Assembly: GCA_050633465.1 (NCBI GenBank)
Contig: JBOEGO010000002.1
Location: 248,001 to 312,000, forward strand
Source: UBA3069 sp050633465
Lineage (GTDB): Bacteria > Pseudomonadota > Alphaproteobacteria > Rhodobacterales > Rhodobacteraceae
Length of the DNA stretch: 64,000 bases
Reading direction: 5' to 3'
Shown here: positions 51,583-60,262 of the stretch, piece after piece
Layout: every line of letters begins with the position of its first letter
Position numbering within the stretch: position 1 is the first letter of the stretch
Notes under the pieces: generated by a model
Databases searched by the model: none
The model's input: the letters and a program-made list of their open reading frames with translations, nothing else
What the model was told of the DNA's origin: nothing
Position numbers and translations under genes: made by a program

Positions 51583-54500
51583 CTATTCTGACACCATTGC
51601 CTCTGCTTCGGCGGCCAGCAGCGCGGCATTGCCACCTGCGGCTGTGGTATCGACGCAGACGTGGCGCTCCAACCGGCAGCGCGCCGCCAGATCCTCGCCG
51701 CAGGACAGCCCGATCAGCGCCCCATCGCGACAGGCAAGCCTTTGACGTGACACAGATTTATCCGCCACACCCGACCATAGCGCGACCAGGGCAACCCCGC
51801 GCAACCCGGCCAAGGCATCGCGTGGCAACACCCCGTCGATGCCCAGTTCCGGCGGCACTCCGGGGGCCACGGCCAAGGCAGGGCAGCCGTTCAATTCTGC
51901 GATACGCGCCTGCTGCTTGGCCTCCTCCCAGCTTGGCCCAAGGCACAAAACCACGCCGCGCCCGTGTTCCGACAAACGGTTCGATTCCCCCGTGGGGCCG
52001 GGCAAATCCGTGACTGACAATTGCGCCGCGCCGCGCGCCGCCAACCGATCCAGCCGTGCCTGCACCATGGCAACATCCGCAGCCGGACCATCCTGTTGCG
52101 CCCGCTCAATCGCGACCTGCGCCATAAATTGCGGCAAGTAATGCGGCCCGCCCGCCTTTGGTCCGGTCCCGGAAAGCCCTTCTCCGCCAAAGGGTTGGCT
52201 GCCCACAATCGCACCAATCTGGTTGCGGTTCACATATAGGTTGCCCACGCACAGCCGCTCGGCGATCTGTTCCACACGCCCGTCGATGCGCGTGTGCAAC
52301 CCAAAGGTCAGCCCATAACCCGTGGCATTTACCGCATCCACCACTGCGTCAATCTCCTCCGCCTTGAATGTCGCAATATGCAGCACGGGGCCGAAAACCT
52401 CGCGCTGCAATGCCGCGATTCCGGGCAGGCGGATCAGAACAGGACCAAGGAAATGCCCCTGTTCCGGCGCATCCATCGCCTTGATCACGCGCCCCTCGGC
52501 CTTGGCTTGTGCAACATAGCCGCCAAAATCCGCCTTGGCGCGGGCATCAATCAGCGGGCCAACATCGGTGGTCATGTCCCATGGGTTGCCAAGGCGCAAT
52601 TCATCCATCGCCCCGCTTAACATCTCGACAAAGGGACCGGCGATATCCTCTTGAATATACAGCATTCTTAGGGCCGAACACCGCTGGCCCGCCGATTGAA
52701 ACGCTGATGCCACGATATCGCGCACCGCCTGTTCGGGCAGGGCTGTGCTGTCCACGATCATGGCATTCAACCCGCCGGTTTCCGCGATCAACATCGCATC
52801 CGGCGCCGCGTTTTCGGCCAGGGCGCGGTTGATCCCCTGCGCGGTTCCGGTCGATCCTGTGAAACAAACTCCGTCGATACGTGCATCCGATGACAGCGCC
52901 GCGCCCACCTCTGCCCCGTGCCCCGGCAACAGTTGCAGCGCATGGGCAGGCACCCCCGCATCCAACAGGATTTGCGCTGCCAGATGGGCGATCAACCCCG
53001 TCGCCTCTGCCGGCTTGGCCAATACCGCATTGCCCGTCGCCAGTGCCGCCGCAATCTGTCCGGTGAAAATCGCCAAAGGGAAATTCCATGGTGAAATACA
53101 GGCGATCCGCCCACGCGGCGCACCGTTATGCAACATGGCTTGCGCCGCATAATAACGCAAAAAATCAACGGCTTCTCGCAATTCGGCAATAGCGTCAGCG
53201 GGGGTTTTTCCTGCCTCGCGATGCAGCAGGGCAAACAGTTCGCCAAACCGTGCCTCATACATATCCGCCGCAAGGTTCAAAACCGCTGCGCGGGTCGCCA
53301 CCGGCGCATCCCAAACCCGTGCCGCATCAATTGCCGCCGCCGCATCCCTGGCCGTGGCCAAACGCACCGATCCAACCTGATCCGCAGGAACCGCAGGGTT
53401 TATCACCTGCAAGACCTCTTGGCCGGTGGCATCCACCGCCATCAACGGCGCGGCCTGCCATGTTGCCGCGACAAATGGCATACGCGCCTGTTCGATCCGG
53501 TCCAGATCGCGACGATCATGCAGGTCGAACCCCTTGGAATTGGGTCGTTCCGGCGCATAAATCGCCTGCGGAGCCTGTAGCGCATCCGATTGCTGCACGT
53601 GTTTCACAGCGTCAAACGGGTCCATCGCGATGACCGATGGCGGCACATCCTCGTCCACGATCTGGTTGACAAAGCTAGAGTTGGCACCGTTTTCCAACAG
53701 CCGCCGCACCAGATAGGCCAACAGGTCACGATGTGCCCCGACAGGCGCATAAATCCGGCAGCGCGTTCCCGCATCGCGCCGCAGGATCTGATGCAGGCTT
53801 TCCCCCATTCCATGCAGGCGCTGGAATTCATAAACCTTTGAATCCGCTCCGATTTCCAGAATGGCCGCGACGGTTTGCGCGTTATGGGTGGCAAATTGCG
53901 GGTATATCCTGTCGGTCATACCCAACAGTTTCACCGCGCAACACAGGTAACTGACATCGGTGGCCGGCTTTACCGTGAACACGGGAAAACCCGCCAACCC
54001 TTCGACTTGGGCGCGTTTTACTTCGCTGTCCCAATAGGCGCCCTTGACCAGCCGCACCATGATGCGCCGGTCCAGCGTTTCTGACAGCGCATACAACCAA
54101 TCCAACACCGGCGCGGCGCGTGTGCCATAGGCCTGCACCACCACGCCAAACCCGTCCCACCCGGCTAGGCGCGGATCGCGCAACACGGCTTCGATCACGT
54201 CCAGTGACAGGTCCAGCCGGTCGGCTTCTTCGGCGTCGATGTTCAACCCCATGCCCGCGTCCTTGGCCAGCAATGCCAGTTCCAATGCGGCGGGCACCAG
54301 TTCGGCCATGACCCGCGCCTTTTGCCCGACCTCGTAACGCGGATGCAGGGCGGATAACTTGATGGAGATGCCGGGGTTTTCGCGAATATCATCCGATTTG
54401 CACTGATCTGCCAACCGCCGGATCGCATCGGCGTAGGCCCTATGATACTTCGCCGCGTCCCCTGCGGTCAGCGCCGCCTCGCCCAGCATATCATAGGAAA

Positions 54501-55074
54501 ACGTATACCCCTCCCTGGCGCGATCGCGGCCCCGCTTCACTGCCTCGCGGATGTCTCGCCCCAGCACAAACTGATGGCCCATTTCCTTCATCGCGCGGGC
54601 CACGGCGGTGCGGATCACCGGCTCGCCCAGACGTTTCACCGCGCCATGCAGGGTTTGCGCAATGCCGGGGGTTTCATCCTCGCGCAGCACGCGGCCCGTC
54701 AACATCAAGGCCCATGTCGACGCATTCACCAGACTGGATGACGACCGCCCCAAATGCGCGCCCCATTGCGACGGCGCGATTTTATCCTCGATCAGTTCGT
54801 CGATGGTTTCGCGGTCCGGCACGCGCAGCAGTGCCTCGGCCAGACACATCAGGGCGATGCCTTCCTGGGTCGACAATCCGTATTCTGCCAGAAACACCTC
54901 CATCAGGCCGGGTCTGGTGCGGCGGATTTCGCGCACCATCGCTTCGGCCCGCGCACCGGCGCGCGCACGAATGGTATGCGCCGGTGTCCACTGTGCAAGG
55001 TTGGTCAGGGCCGCCTCCTCGCCCGCATGCAAGGCCGCGTTGATTGCAGTTCGAAGGTCAAAAAGAGTGGCCAC
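51583..55074 (-). CDS. putA: bifunctional proline dehydrogenase / L-glutamate-gamma-semialdehyde dehydrogenase PutA
   Basis: A 1163-residue trifunctional-length enzyme converting proline to glutamate. The proline dehydrogenase part contains KLSALHPRYE, VRLVKGAYWD and QFATHNAQTV; the aldehyde dehydrogenase part contains ISPWNFPLAIF, FTGSTGTAQ and AFQSAGQRCSALR with the catalytic Cys. GTG is the start, with AGGGA upstream. It diverges from the Lrp-type regulator. No DNA-binding ribbon-helix-helix domain is seen at the N-terminus, so control is by that regulator. Confidence 0.97.
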   Translation of the reverse strand: MATLFDLRTAINAALHAGEEAALTNLAQWTPAHTIRARAGARAEAMVREIRRTRPGLMEVFLAEYGLSTQEGIALMCLAEALLRVPDRETIDELIEDKIAPSQWGAHLGRSSSSLVNASTWALMLTGRVLREDETPGIAQTLHGAVKRLGEPVIRTAVARAMKEMGHQFVLGRDIREAVKRGRDRAREGYTFSYDMLGEAALTAGDAAKYHRAYADAIRRLADQCKSDDIRENPGISIKLSALHPRYEVGQKARVMAELVPAALELALLAKDAGMGLNIDAEEADRLDLSLDVIEAVLRDPRLAGWDGFGVVVQAYGTRAAPVLDWLYALSETLDRRIMVRLVKGAYWDSEVKRAQVEGLAGFPVFTVKPATDVSYLCCAVKLLGMTDRIYPQFATHNAQTVAAILEIGADSKVYEFQRLHGMGESLHQILRRDAGTRCRIYAPVGAHRDLLAYLVRRLLENGANSSFVNQIVDEDVPPSVIAMDPFDAVKHVQQSDALQAPQAIYAPERPNSKGFDLHDRRDLDRIEQARMPFVAATWQAAPLMAVDATGQEVLQVINPAVPADQVGSVRLATARDAAAAIDAARVWDAPVATRAAVLNLAADMYEARFGELFALLHREAGKTPADAIAELREAVDFLRYYAAQAMLHNGAPRGRIACISPWNFPLAIFTGQIAAALATGNAVLAKPAEATGLIAHLAAQILLDAGVPAHALQLLPGHGAEVGAALSSDARIDGVCFTGSTGTAQGINRALAENAAPDAMLIAETGGLNAMIVDSTALPEQAVRDIVASAFQSAGQRCSALRMLYIQEDIAGPFVEMLSGAMDELRLGNPWDMTTDVGPLIDARAKADFGGYVAQAKAEGRVIKAMDAPEQGHFLGPVLIRLPGIAALQREVFGPVLHIATFKAEEIDAVVDAVNATGYGLTFGLHTRIDGRVEQIAERLCVGNLYVNRNQIGAIVGSQPFGGEGLSGTGPKAGGPHYLPQFMAQVAIERAQQDGPAADVAMVQARLDRLAARGAAQLSVTDLPGPTGESNRLSEHGRGVVLCLGPSWEEAKQQARIAELNGCPALAVAPGVPPELGIDGVLPRDALAGLRGVALVALWSGVADKSVSRQRLACRDGALIGLSCGEDLAARCRLERHVCVDTTAAGGNAALLAAEAEAMVSE

Positions 55075-55133
55075 AGCGCGATTCCCTAATGCAATGTCGA
55101 TCCTGCATTCAGAATACCACCTGACAGATAGCC

Positions 55134-55210
55134 ATAATTCCCGTATAATTGAATTTCACGGCCAAACAGCCCAAATATATCGCCTTATCGCAGGTCAAAT
55201 ATCGGGAATA
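55134..55210. promoter_or_regulatory. putA-putR intergenic region with inverted ATTCCCG sites
   Basis: ATTCCCG (55137-55143) and CGGGAAT (55203-55209) are inverted copies in similar AT-rich settings (ATAATTCCCGTATAAT and AAATATCGGGAATATC). They lie between divergent putA and putR and fit paired sites for the Lrp-type regulator. Confidence 0.45.
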
Positions 55211-55216
55211 TCACAT

Positions 55217-55672
55217 ATGGACGACCCATTAGACCAAATAGATAGAAAAATACTATCGGTTCTGTCACGCGACGGGCGCATTGCCGTTGTGGACCTTGCA
55301 CGGCAGGTCGGATTATCAAAAAGCCCCTGTCAGGTGCGGCTGAAACGGCTTCAGGAAAAGGGTTATATTCAAGGTTTCCGCGCCGTCCTGAACCCGGCAA
55401 AACTGGGGCTTGAACATGTCGCCTTTGCCGAGGTCCGCCTGACCGACACCACCGAAAAAGCGCTCAACGCGTTTAATGCGGCCGTAATGAATGTGCCCGA
55501 AATCGAACAATGCCACATGATTGCCGGTTCGTTCGATTACCTGCTGAAAATCCGCACCCGTGACATTACCACCTATAGGCAGGTGCTGGGCGAGGTGATT
55601 TCCGGCCTGCCATATGTCGGATCGACCTCGACCCATGTATCAATGCAGGCGGTCAAGGATCGCGCCCTTTAG
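55217..55672 (+). CDS. putR: Lrp/AsnC-family regulator of putA
   Basis: A 151-residue protein from ATG 55217 (MDDPLDQIDRKILSVLSRDG); the longer frame upstream runs through putA antisense and is not real. The helix-turn-helix is VDLARQVGLSKSPCQVRLKR, and the RAM domain follows with AFAEVRLTDTT and GSFDYLLKIRT. Divergent position from putA indicates a proline-responsive activator, as known for PutR in alphaproteobacteria. Confidence 0.92.
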   Translation: MDDPLDQIDRKILSVLSRDGRIAVVDLARQVGLSKSPCQVRLKRLQEKGYIQGFRAVLNPAKLGLEHVAFAEVRLTDTTEKALNAFNAAVMNVPEIEQCHMIAGSFDYLLKIRTRDITTYRQVLGEVISGLPYVGSTSTHVSMQAVKDRAL

Positions 55673-55695
55673 GCCCTGTCCATGCCGCCAATGCC

Positions 55696-55731
55696 GGACG
55701 CTCCGCGGGGAGTATTTTCACCAAGAAAAAG
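55696..55731. repeat. copy 3 of the dispersed AAATACC intergenic motif
   Basis: The minus strand reads GGTGAAAATACTCCCCGCGG, related to the motifs at 15165 and 36878. It lies between convergent putR and the CoA-transferase gene. Confidence 0.35.
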
Positions 55732-55733
55732 CC

Positions 55734-56870
55734 CTAGGTCAGCGCACCCGACTGGCGCAAATTTTTGATTTCATCGGTAGAATACCCCATTGATTCAAGG
55801 ATTTGTGACGTATCCGCCCCTGCCCCGCCGGGGGGCTGCGGGTGGGCAGGCGGGGTGCGATCAAATCGCGGTGCGGGCGCGGCCTGCATCACATCATTCA
55901 CACGGATGAAATTCTTGCGTGCGGTCATATGCGGGTGTGTTTCCGCCTCGTCCCAGTCCAGCACAGGGGCAACGCAGGCATCGGACCCGTCAAAAAGCGC
56001 CATCCATTCATCGCGGGTTTTACTGGCGAAAACACGGGCGTATTCCGCCCGCCTTTCGGGCCATGTGGCGGGGTCGTTCTGATCCATCTGATGTGCCGCG
56101 GGCAGGCCCGCGATGCGGGTAAGTTCGGCAAAGAACTGCGGCTCCAACGGGCCAACGGCCAGGGCGCGCCCGTCTTTTGTGGCATAGCAGCGGTAAAAAG
56201 GCGCGCCACCGTCCAGCAGGTTCGCCTCGCGTTTTCTGGCCCATTGACCCTGCGCCAGAAATTGGTGGATCAGCCCCATCATCGCGGGCACCCCATCCAC
56301 CATCGCAGCGTCAACCACCTGACCCAGCCCTGATTTACTGCGCTCGTACAGGGCAGATAACACGCCAAACAGCAAAAACATCGTGCCGCCCCCGTAATCG
56401 GCGGCAAGGTTCAATGGCGGGATTGGCGGTGAATCCGCAGGGCCGATCGCGCCCAGTGCGCCAGTCAGTGCAAGATAGTTGATGTCATGCCCCGCCGTCA
56501 TCGCCAGCGGACCATCCTGCCCCCAGCCGGTCATGCGCCCGATGACAAGGCCCGGATTTCCGCTATGAACCTGCGCTGGCCCCAGCCCCAGTTTTTCCAT
56601 CACCCCGGGGCGGAACCCTTCGATCAGGATGTCGGCGCGATCAATCAGGCGGCGTGCCGCCTGCAATCCCTCGGCTGATTTCAGGTTCAGTGCCACGGAT
56701 GCCTTGCCACGCCTGTTCACATCCGTCGGGTCGGCCAAAGCGGTTTTGCGGTCAATCACAATCACCGATGCGCCCATATCGGCCAGCATTTGCCCCGCCA
56801 GCGGACAGGGGCCAAGCCCCGCCATTTCAACCACGTTCAACCCGGCCAGCGGCCCCTGTTTCTGCGTCAT
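55734..56870 (-). CDS. alpha-methylacyl-CoA racemase-like CoA transferase (CaiB/BaiF family)
   Basis: A 378-residue enzyme. From ATG 56870 it begins GPLAGLNVVEMAGLGPCPLA and continues with LADMGASVIVIDR, and IGRMTGWGQDGPLA and AGHDINYLALTGAL, the pattern of alpha-methylacyl-CoA racemases. GGAGCAGGA precedes the start; upstream extension to 57182 overlaps the GGDEF gene and is rejected. It epimerises branched-chain acyl-CoA or transfers CoA. It is not obviously linked to its neighbours. Confidence 0.9.
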   Translation of the reverse strand: MTQKQGPLAGLNVVEMAGLGPCPLAGQMLADMGASVIVIDRKTALADPTDVNRRGKASVALNLKSAEGLQAARRLIDRADILIEGFRPGVMEKLGLGPAQVHSGNPGLVIGRMTGWGQDGPLAMTAGHDINYLALTGALGAIGPADSPPIPPLNLAADYGGGTMFLLFGVLSALYERSKSGLGQVVDAAMVDGVPAMMGLIHQFLAQGQWARKREANLLDGGAPFYRCYATKDGRALAVGPLEPQFFAELTRIAGLPAAHQMDQNDPATWPERRAEYARVFASKTRDEWMALFDGSDACVAPVLDWDEAETHPHMTARKNFIRVNDVMQAAPAPRFDRTPPAHPQPPGGAGADTSQILESMGYSTDEIKNLRQSGALT

Positions 56871-56922
56871 ATGTCCTGCTCCCCCATGTTGTGGCCAAAC
56901 TGGCGTGAAACGGGGGCGCGCG

Positions 56923-57945
56923 TCAACGTGCAGCGATGCGTTCAGGGGGCTGCGTGGCCAGCGGCGCATCGCGCAAATCGGGCGTATAGAATGTATGACA
57001 TGCCCGCCCCGCCCGTTTGGAGGCATAAAGCGCCACATCGGCATCCCCCACCAGCGATTCCGCTGTGGGATGTTCGTGATCCAGTGACAAAACCACCCCG
57101 ATGCTGGCCGAAATCCGACAGACCTGCCCTTCGAACGGTATCGGTTTTTCCAGCCGGTCAATGATGCGGCGGGCAATTTCATCCAGTTTAGAGTGATCCG
57201 TCTGGCGGTTGAAAATCAACACGAATTCATCACCGCCGACGCGGGCAACGGTATCTTCGTCGCGGGTTTCTTCGACCATAACGCGGGCAACGCGCTGTAG
57301 CACATGATCCCCCGCCGCATGGCCCAGCGTATCATTCACCGCCTTGAAAAAATCCAGATCCAGATGCATCAGCGCAAATTCCTGCCCCGCCTCCAGCAAT
57401 CGGGCCAAGACATGGTCCATGGCGCGGCGGTTTTTCAGCCCTGTCAAAGTATCCGTAAATGCCTGTTCCTCTGCGGCAATTTTCGCCCCTTGCAGGCGCA
57501 GGTTCAGCTTGCGCGATGCCTCCATCGCGGCAGATTTCGCCTCTACCAGATACAGCATTTCCACGGTCAGGTCAGTGGCCGCGAAATCGGCGCTTGTCAG
57601 TGCATAATCGCGCACCGCTTCAATCACCCCGATGCCAAAGGACAGGTTGATGATCGCGCCGCGCCCGTGTGGCACCATCACCCCCTTTAGCGCGGTTCGG
57701 GGCGCGCCGCGCATCTGGAAATGCAGCTTTATCCCCTTTAGCATCAGCAATTCCGCCATAGTCGATGCACGGCGCGGGCGCAGCAGCTCCACGACCTCCA
57801 GAAAGCGGCGCCCGACCAGCTGCTCGTCTGCCCGCAGCTTGCGCAGGGTTGGCCCCGCATGGATGATGTGGCCCGTCGGATCAAGGCGCACATGCATCGG
57901 GCATAGCACATCCAGAAAATCGTTCAGCGGCAATTCCAGTCCCAT
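56923..57945 (-). CDS. HNOBA-type diguanylate cyclase
   Basis: A 340-residue signalling protein. Residues about 1-150 form a PAS-like region resembling the H-NOX-associated (HNOBA) domain, followed by a coiled linker and a GGDEF domain with RVGGDEFVLIF (237-241) and an RxxD inhibition site RDED (228-231). It should make cyclic-di-GMP and be feedback-inhibited. Its start follows the H-NOX stop by 3 bases. The pair resembles known H-NOX/cyclase partners, but the H-NOX partner is altered. Confidence 0.85.
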   Translation of the reverse strand: MGLELPLNDFLDVLCPMHVRLDPTGHIIHAGPTLRKLRADEQLVGRRFLEVVELLRPRRASTMAELLMLKGIKLHFQMRGAPRTALKGVMVPHGRGAIINLSFGIGVIEAVRDYALTSADFAATDLTVEMLYLVEAKSAAMEASRKLNLRLQGAKIAAEEQAFTDTLTGLKNRRAMDHVLARLLEAGQEFALMHLDLDFFKAVNDTLGHAAGDHVLQRVARVMVEETRDEDTVARVGGDEFVLIFNRQTDHSKLDEIARRIIDRLEKPIPFEGQVCRISASIGVVLSLDHEHPTAESLVGDADVALYASKRAGRACHTFYTPDLRDAPLATQPPERIAAR

Positions 57946-57948
57946 AAT

Positions 57949-58536
57949 TCAGCCCGTCCTTGCGCCCAGATCAAAATGTCGCCCCTCGGCAAATGCGTTT
58001 TCCACCAGCGTTATTTCGACGATTTCGCGGCCATCGCCACTGCCGCGATGTTCCAGAAACACCAGTGCGCCGTAATCATCGGCCATGGCGCGCAAAATCC
58101 CCATCATCGCATGCCCATAGCCGTCAGGGCTGTTGAAACAGGTCAGGCTGAACCGTTCCTGCGAATGTTCGCGCATTTCCATCGCCGGCAGGTCCAGATC
58201 ATCAACCGCCAGTTTGGCACGGTCGGGCAGCTCGTCCATCGAATGCAGGAAATCCACAAAATCAACGCCACCAAACCGCAGCAACCGCCGCAATGCTTCG
58301 ACATTGGGGTGCGACACCAGATAGGTGCCCACATCTTCCAGCAACTCTTCGCGGGTTTTGTTCAAAACGTCGGCGATGGCGGCCAACACCTGATCTGTCA
58401 GCTCTGCTTCGTAACTTAGCATCGGTTCGAAACTGGAAAATTCCAGCCCGGCACGGCGGGTCACATCCAGCCATACCTCATTGCTATATGTGTCACGCAC
58501 GAAACATTGTATCGCGCGATTTATCAATCCATGCAT
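57949..58536 (-). CDS. H-NOX-like protein lacking the canonical haem ligands
   Basis: A 195-residue protein. MHGLINRAIQCFVRDTYSNE and WLDVTRRAGL start an H-NOX fold. In the segment FLHSMDELPDRAKL the proximal His position (L/M-D-E-V-H in haem H-NOX) is Pro 104-like, and the YxSxR segment reads FNSPD. So the proximal His and the propionate-binding Arg are both absent. Normal haem-NO sensing is unlikely; it may sense another ligand or only regulate the cyclase next to it. The fold assignment rests on the flanking pattern. Confidence 0.82.
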   Translation of the reverse strand: MHGLINRAIQCFVRDTYSNEVWLDVTRRAGLEFSSFEPMLSYEAELTDQVLAAIADVLNKTREELLEDVGTYLVSHPNVEALRRLLRFGGVDFVDFLHSMDELPDRAKLAVDDLDLPAMEMREHSQERFSLTCFNSPDGYGHAMMGILRAMADDYGALVFLEHRGSGDGREIVEITLVENAFAEGRHFDLGARTG

Positions 58537-58630
58537 TGGCGCCCCTTCGCCTCGTTTCAGGCACAGCTTGCACGGGTGTTTCTTAATATCAGGCGAATAT
58601 TTTCAATTGTCGGGAAATTTCACCCCGATA

Positions 58631-59320
58631 TCAGGCGGGCAACCACTCCAGCAGATGCCCGATATGGGGCAAAACCACATCGGCATGGGGGGCCAGTTCG
58701 CCCTGCCCTGCCACCCCGGTCAACACGCCAACGGTGCGCATGCCTGCGCGCCGCCCCGCGACCAGATCATGGGTGCTGTCGCCCACCATCACCACATGCG
58801 CCGGGTCCAGCCCCAGCTGCGCGGCACAGGCCAGCAAGGGGCCAGGTTCGGGCTTTGCGCCATGACCACTGTCGTAACCTGCAATAAAATCAAATGGTTG
58901 CAACACCCCCGCCTGACGCAAATGATTGATCGCGCCTGTTTCTGCATCATTGGTGACCACGCCCAACCGCAGCCCCCGCGCCAGCAGGGCATCCAGAAAT
59001 CCGGCCAGCGGCAGGGGTTCGACCAGCGGCACATCATCCGCGGCCAATATCAGGCGCAGCTCCATTCCCGCGATGTCATCGTCATCCATCACCGCGCAAA
59101 TGCGCTGCGCGACCTCGCGGTTGCTGCCCGCAATGCAGGGGCTGTCAGGGTGAAACGCCTGCCCCGCCATATCAAACCCGATCGCCGTGCATAGCCGCGC
59201 CAACAGGTCTGTATCGCCCGCCGCCAGTTGCGCCAGCATCCGCGCTGCCCATGCCTCCCATGTGGCGCGAAATTCGAACAGCGTGCCGTCCTTGTCGAAA
59301 ATGATACCGTCCACGCGCAT
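58631..59320 (-). CDS. HAD-superfamily hydrolase (phosphoglycolate phosphatase-like)
   Basis: A 229-residue phosphatase. Motif I is IIFDKDGTLFEF, motif II VVTNDA, and motifs III-IV KPEPGPLLAC with VMVGDSTHDLVAG. AAAGGA precedes the ATG. Substrate is unclear; phosphoglycolate or another small phosphate is typical. It diverges from the MarR gene. Confidence 0.88.
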   Translation of the reverse strand: MRVDGIIFDKDGTLFEFRATWEAWAARMLAQLAAGDTDLLARLCTAIGFDMAGQAFHPDSPCIAGSNREVAQRICAVMDDDDIAGMELRLILAADDVPLVEPLPLAGFLDALLARGLRLGVVTNDAETGAINHLRQAGVLQPFDFIAGYDSGHGAKPEPGPLLACAAQLGLDPAHVVMVGDSTHDLVAGRRAGMRTVGVLTGVAGQGELAPHADVVLPHIGHLLEWLPA

Positions 59321-59423
59321 GGGCTGTCCTTTGCTTTTGTCCGCGTTTTGTCACGCCTGGTGCCGCTGCGGCAAGCCCCTTGCTTGCTTGACTTTTCCCC
59401 GACAATCCCTTTGCAATCGCAGC

Positions 59424-59879
59424 ATGAGCACGCAAACCCCCTATCACCTTCACCAGTCGCTTGGTTACCACCTGTCCATCGCCGCCCGCATTCAGGAACG
59501 GCGGCTGGACGAGCAGCTGAAAACACTGGGCCTGACGCGCACCTCTTGGTGCATTCTACTGGCCGTAGGTAACGAAAACCTGTCGCAACCATCAGATATT
59601 GCCGATTTCGTCGGCATTGACCGCACCGCCACCAGCCGCGCCCTGCGCCAGATGGAGGATGCAGGCCTGCTCGCCCGCTCCCTTGGCACTGCCGACAAAC
59701 GCACCCGCCGCGTTGTCCTGACAGACAAAGGTGAAACCGCCATTGCCAAGGCCACGCCGATGGCCCGCGACAATGCCGAACAAATGTCGGCACTGCTGGC
59801 ATCGGGCGACGAAAAACGACTGATCGAACTGTTGACCAAATTGCACGAAAACCGCGAAACACCGTTGAAAACGCTATAG
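59424..59879 (+). CDS. MarR-family transcriptional regulator
   Basis: A 151-residue regulator from ATG 59424 (MSTQTPYHLHQ). The winged helix contains LSQPSDIADFVGIDRTATSR and RLSQ-like helix residues, followed by GTADKRTRRVVLTDKG. The frame to 59187 is antisense to the HAD gene and is rejected. Ligand and target are unknown; it diverges from the HAD gene. Confidence 0.88.
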   Translation: MSTQTPYHLHQSLGYHLSIAARIQERRLDEQLKTLGLTRTSWCILLAVGNENLSQPSDIADFVGIDRTATSRALRQMEDAGLLARSLGTADKRTRRVVLTDKGETAIAKATPMARDNAEQMSALLASGDEKRLIELLTKLHENRETPLKTL

Positions 59880-59891
59880 CCCCGGTTTGGT

Positions 59892-60176
59892 TTAGGTCCA
59901 GTTAATCTGCGCCCCGCCGGGCAGGGATTGTCGCGCCTGCACGATGCGTTCGGGCGCAACATTGATCGCCCCCGCGCATTCCATCACCCATGCGTCATCC
60001 ATCATGATGAAATCCAGCACCGCCCCCAGAAAATCGGGGTCCATCGCCTGTTGGCGCAAATCGCCAACCGATGCCCCTGTGGTGCCCAAAAAGACGGGCA
60101 GCAGTTCTTCGTTGCCCGCCAGCCAGCCCAAAGCCTGCAATGCGGTTGTTTCGGCGGTTTCTTGCGATAGCTGCAA
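59892..60176 (-). CDS. DUF3572 family protein
   Basis: A 94-residue protein. The blocks ETAETTALQALGWLAGNEEL, FLGTTGASVGDLR, and FLGAVLDFIMMDDAWV define DUF3572, an alphaproteobacterial family of unknown function. The start is TTG with only a weak ribosome site. It is convergent with MarR and diverges from pleD, as seen in many relatives. Confidence 0.8.
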   Translation of the reverse strand: MQLSQETAETTALQALGWLAGNEELLPVFLGTTGASVGDLRQQAMDPDFLGAVLDFIMMDDAWVMECAGAINVAPERIVQARQSLPGGAQINWT

Positions 60177-60262
60177 TTTTCAATATTCCGGAAAGGGTTT
60201 CTTAACCATTCACATAGAAAACTGGTGGCATCGGAAACGCAAGCCTCCAGGACCCTCCACTT

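Noticed and set aside
54608..55216. N-terminal extension of the PutR frame
   Set aside because: It is antisense to putA; the Lrp family start is at 55217.
56871..57182. N-terminal extension of the CoA-transferase frame
   Set aside because: It overlaps the GGDEF gene and its residues do not fit the CaiB family start.
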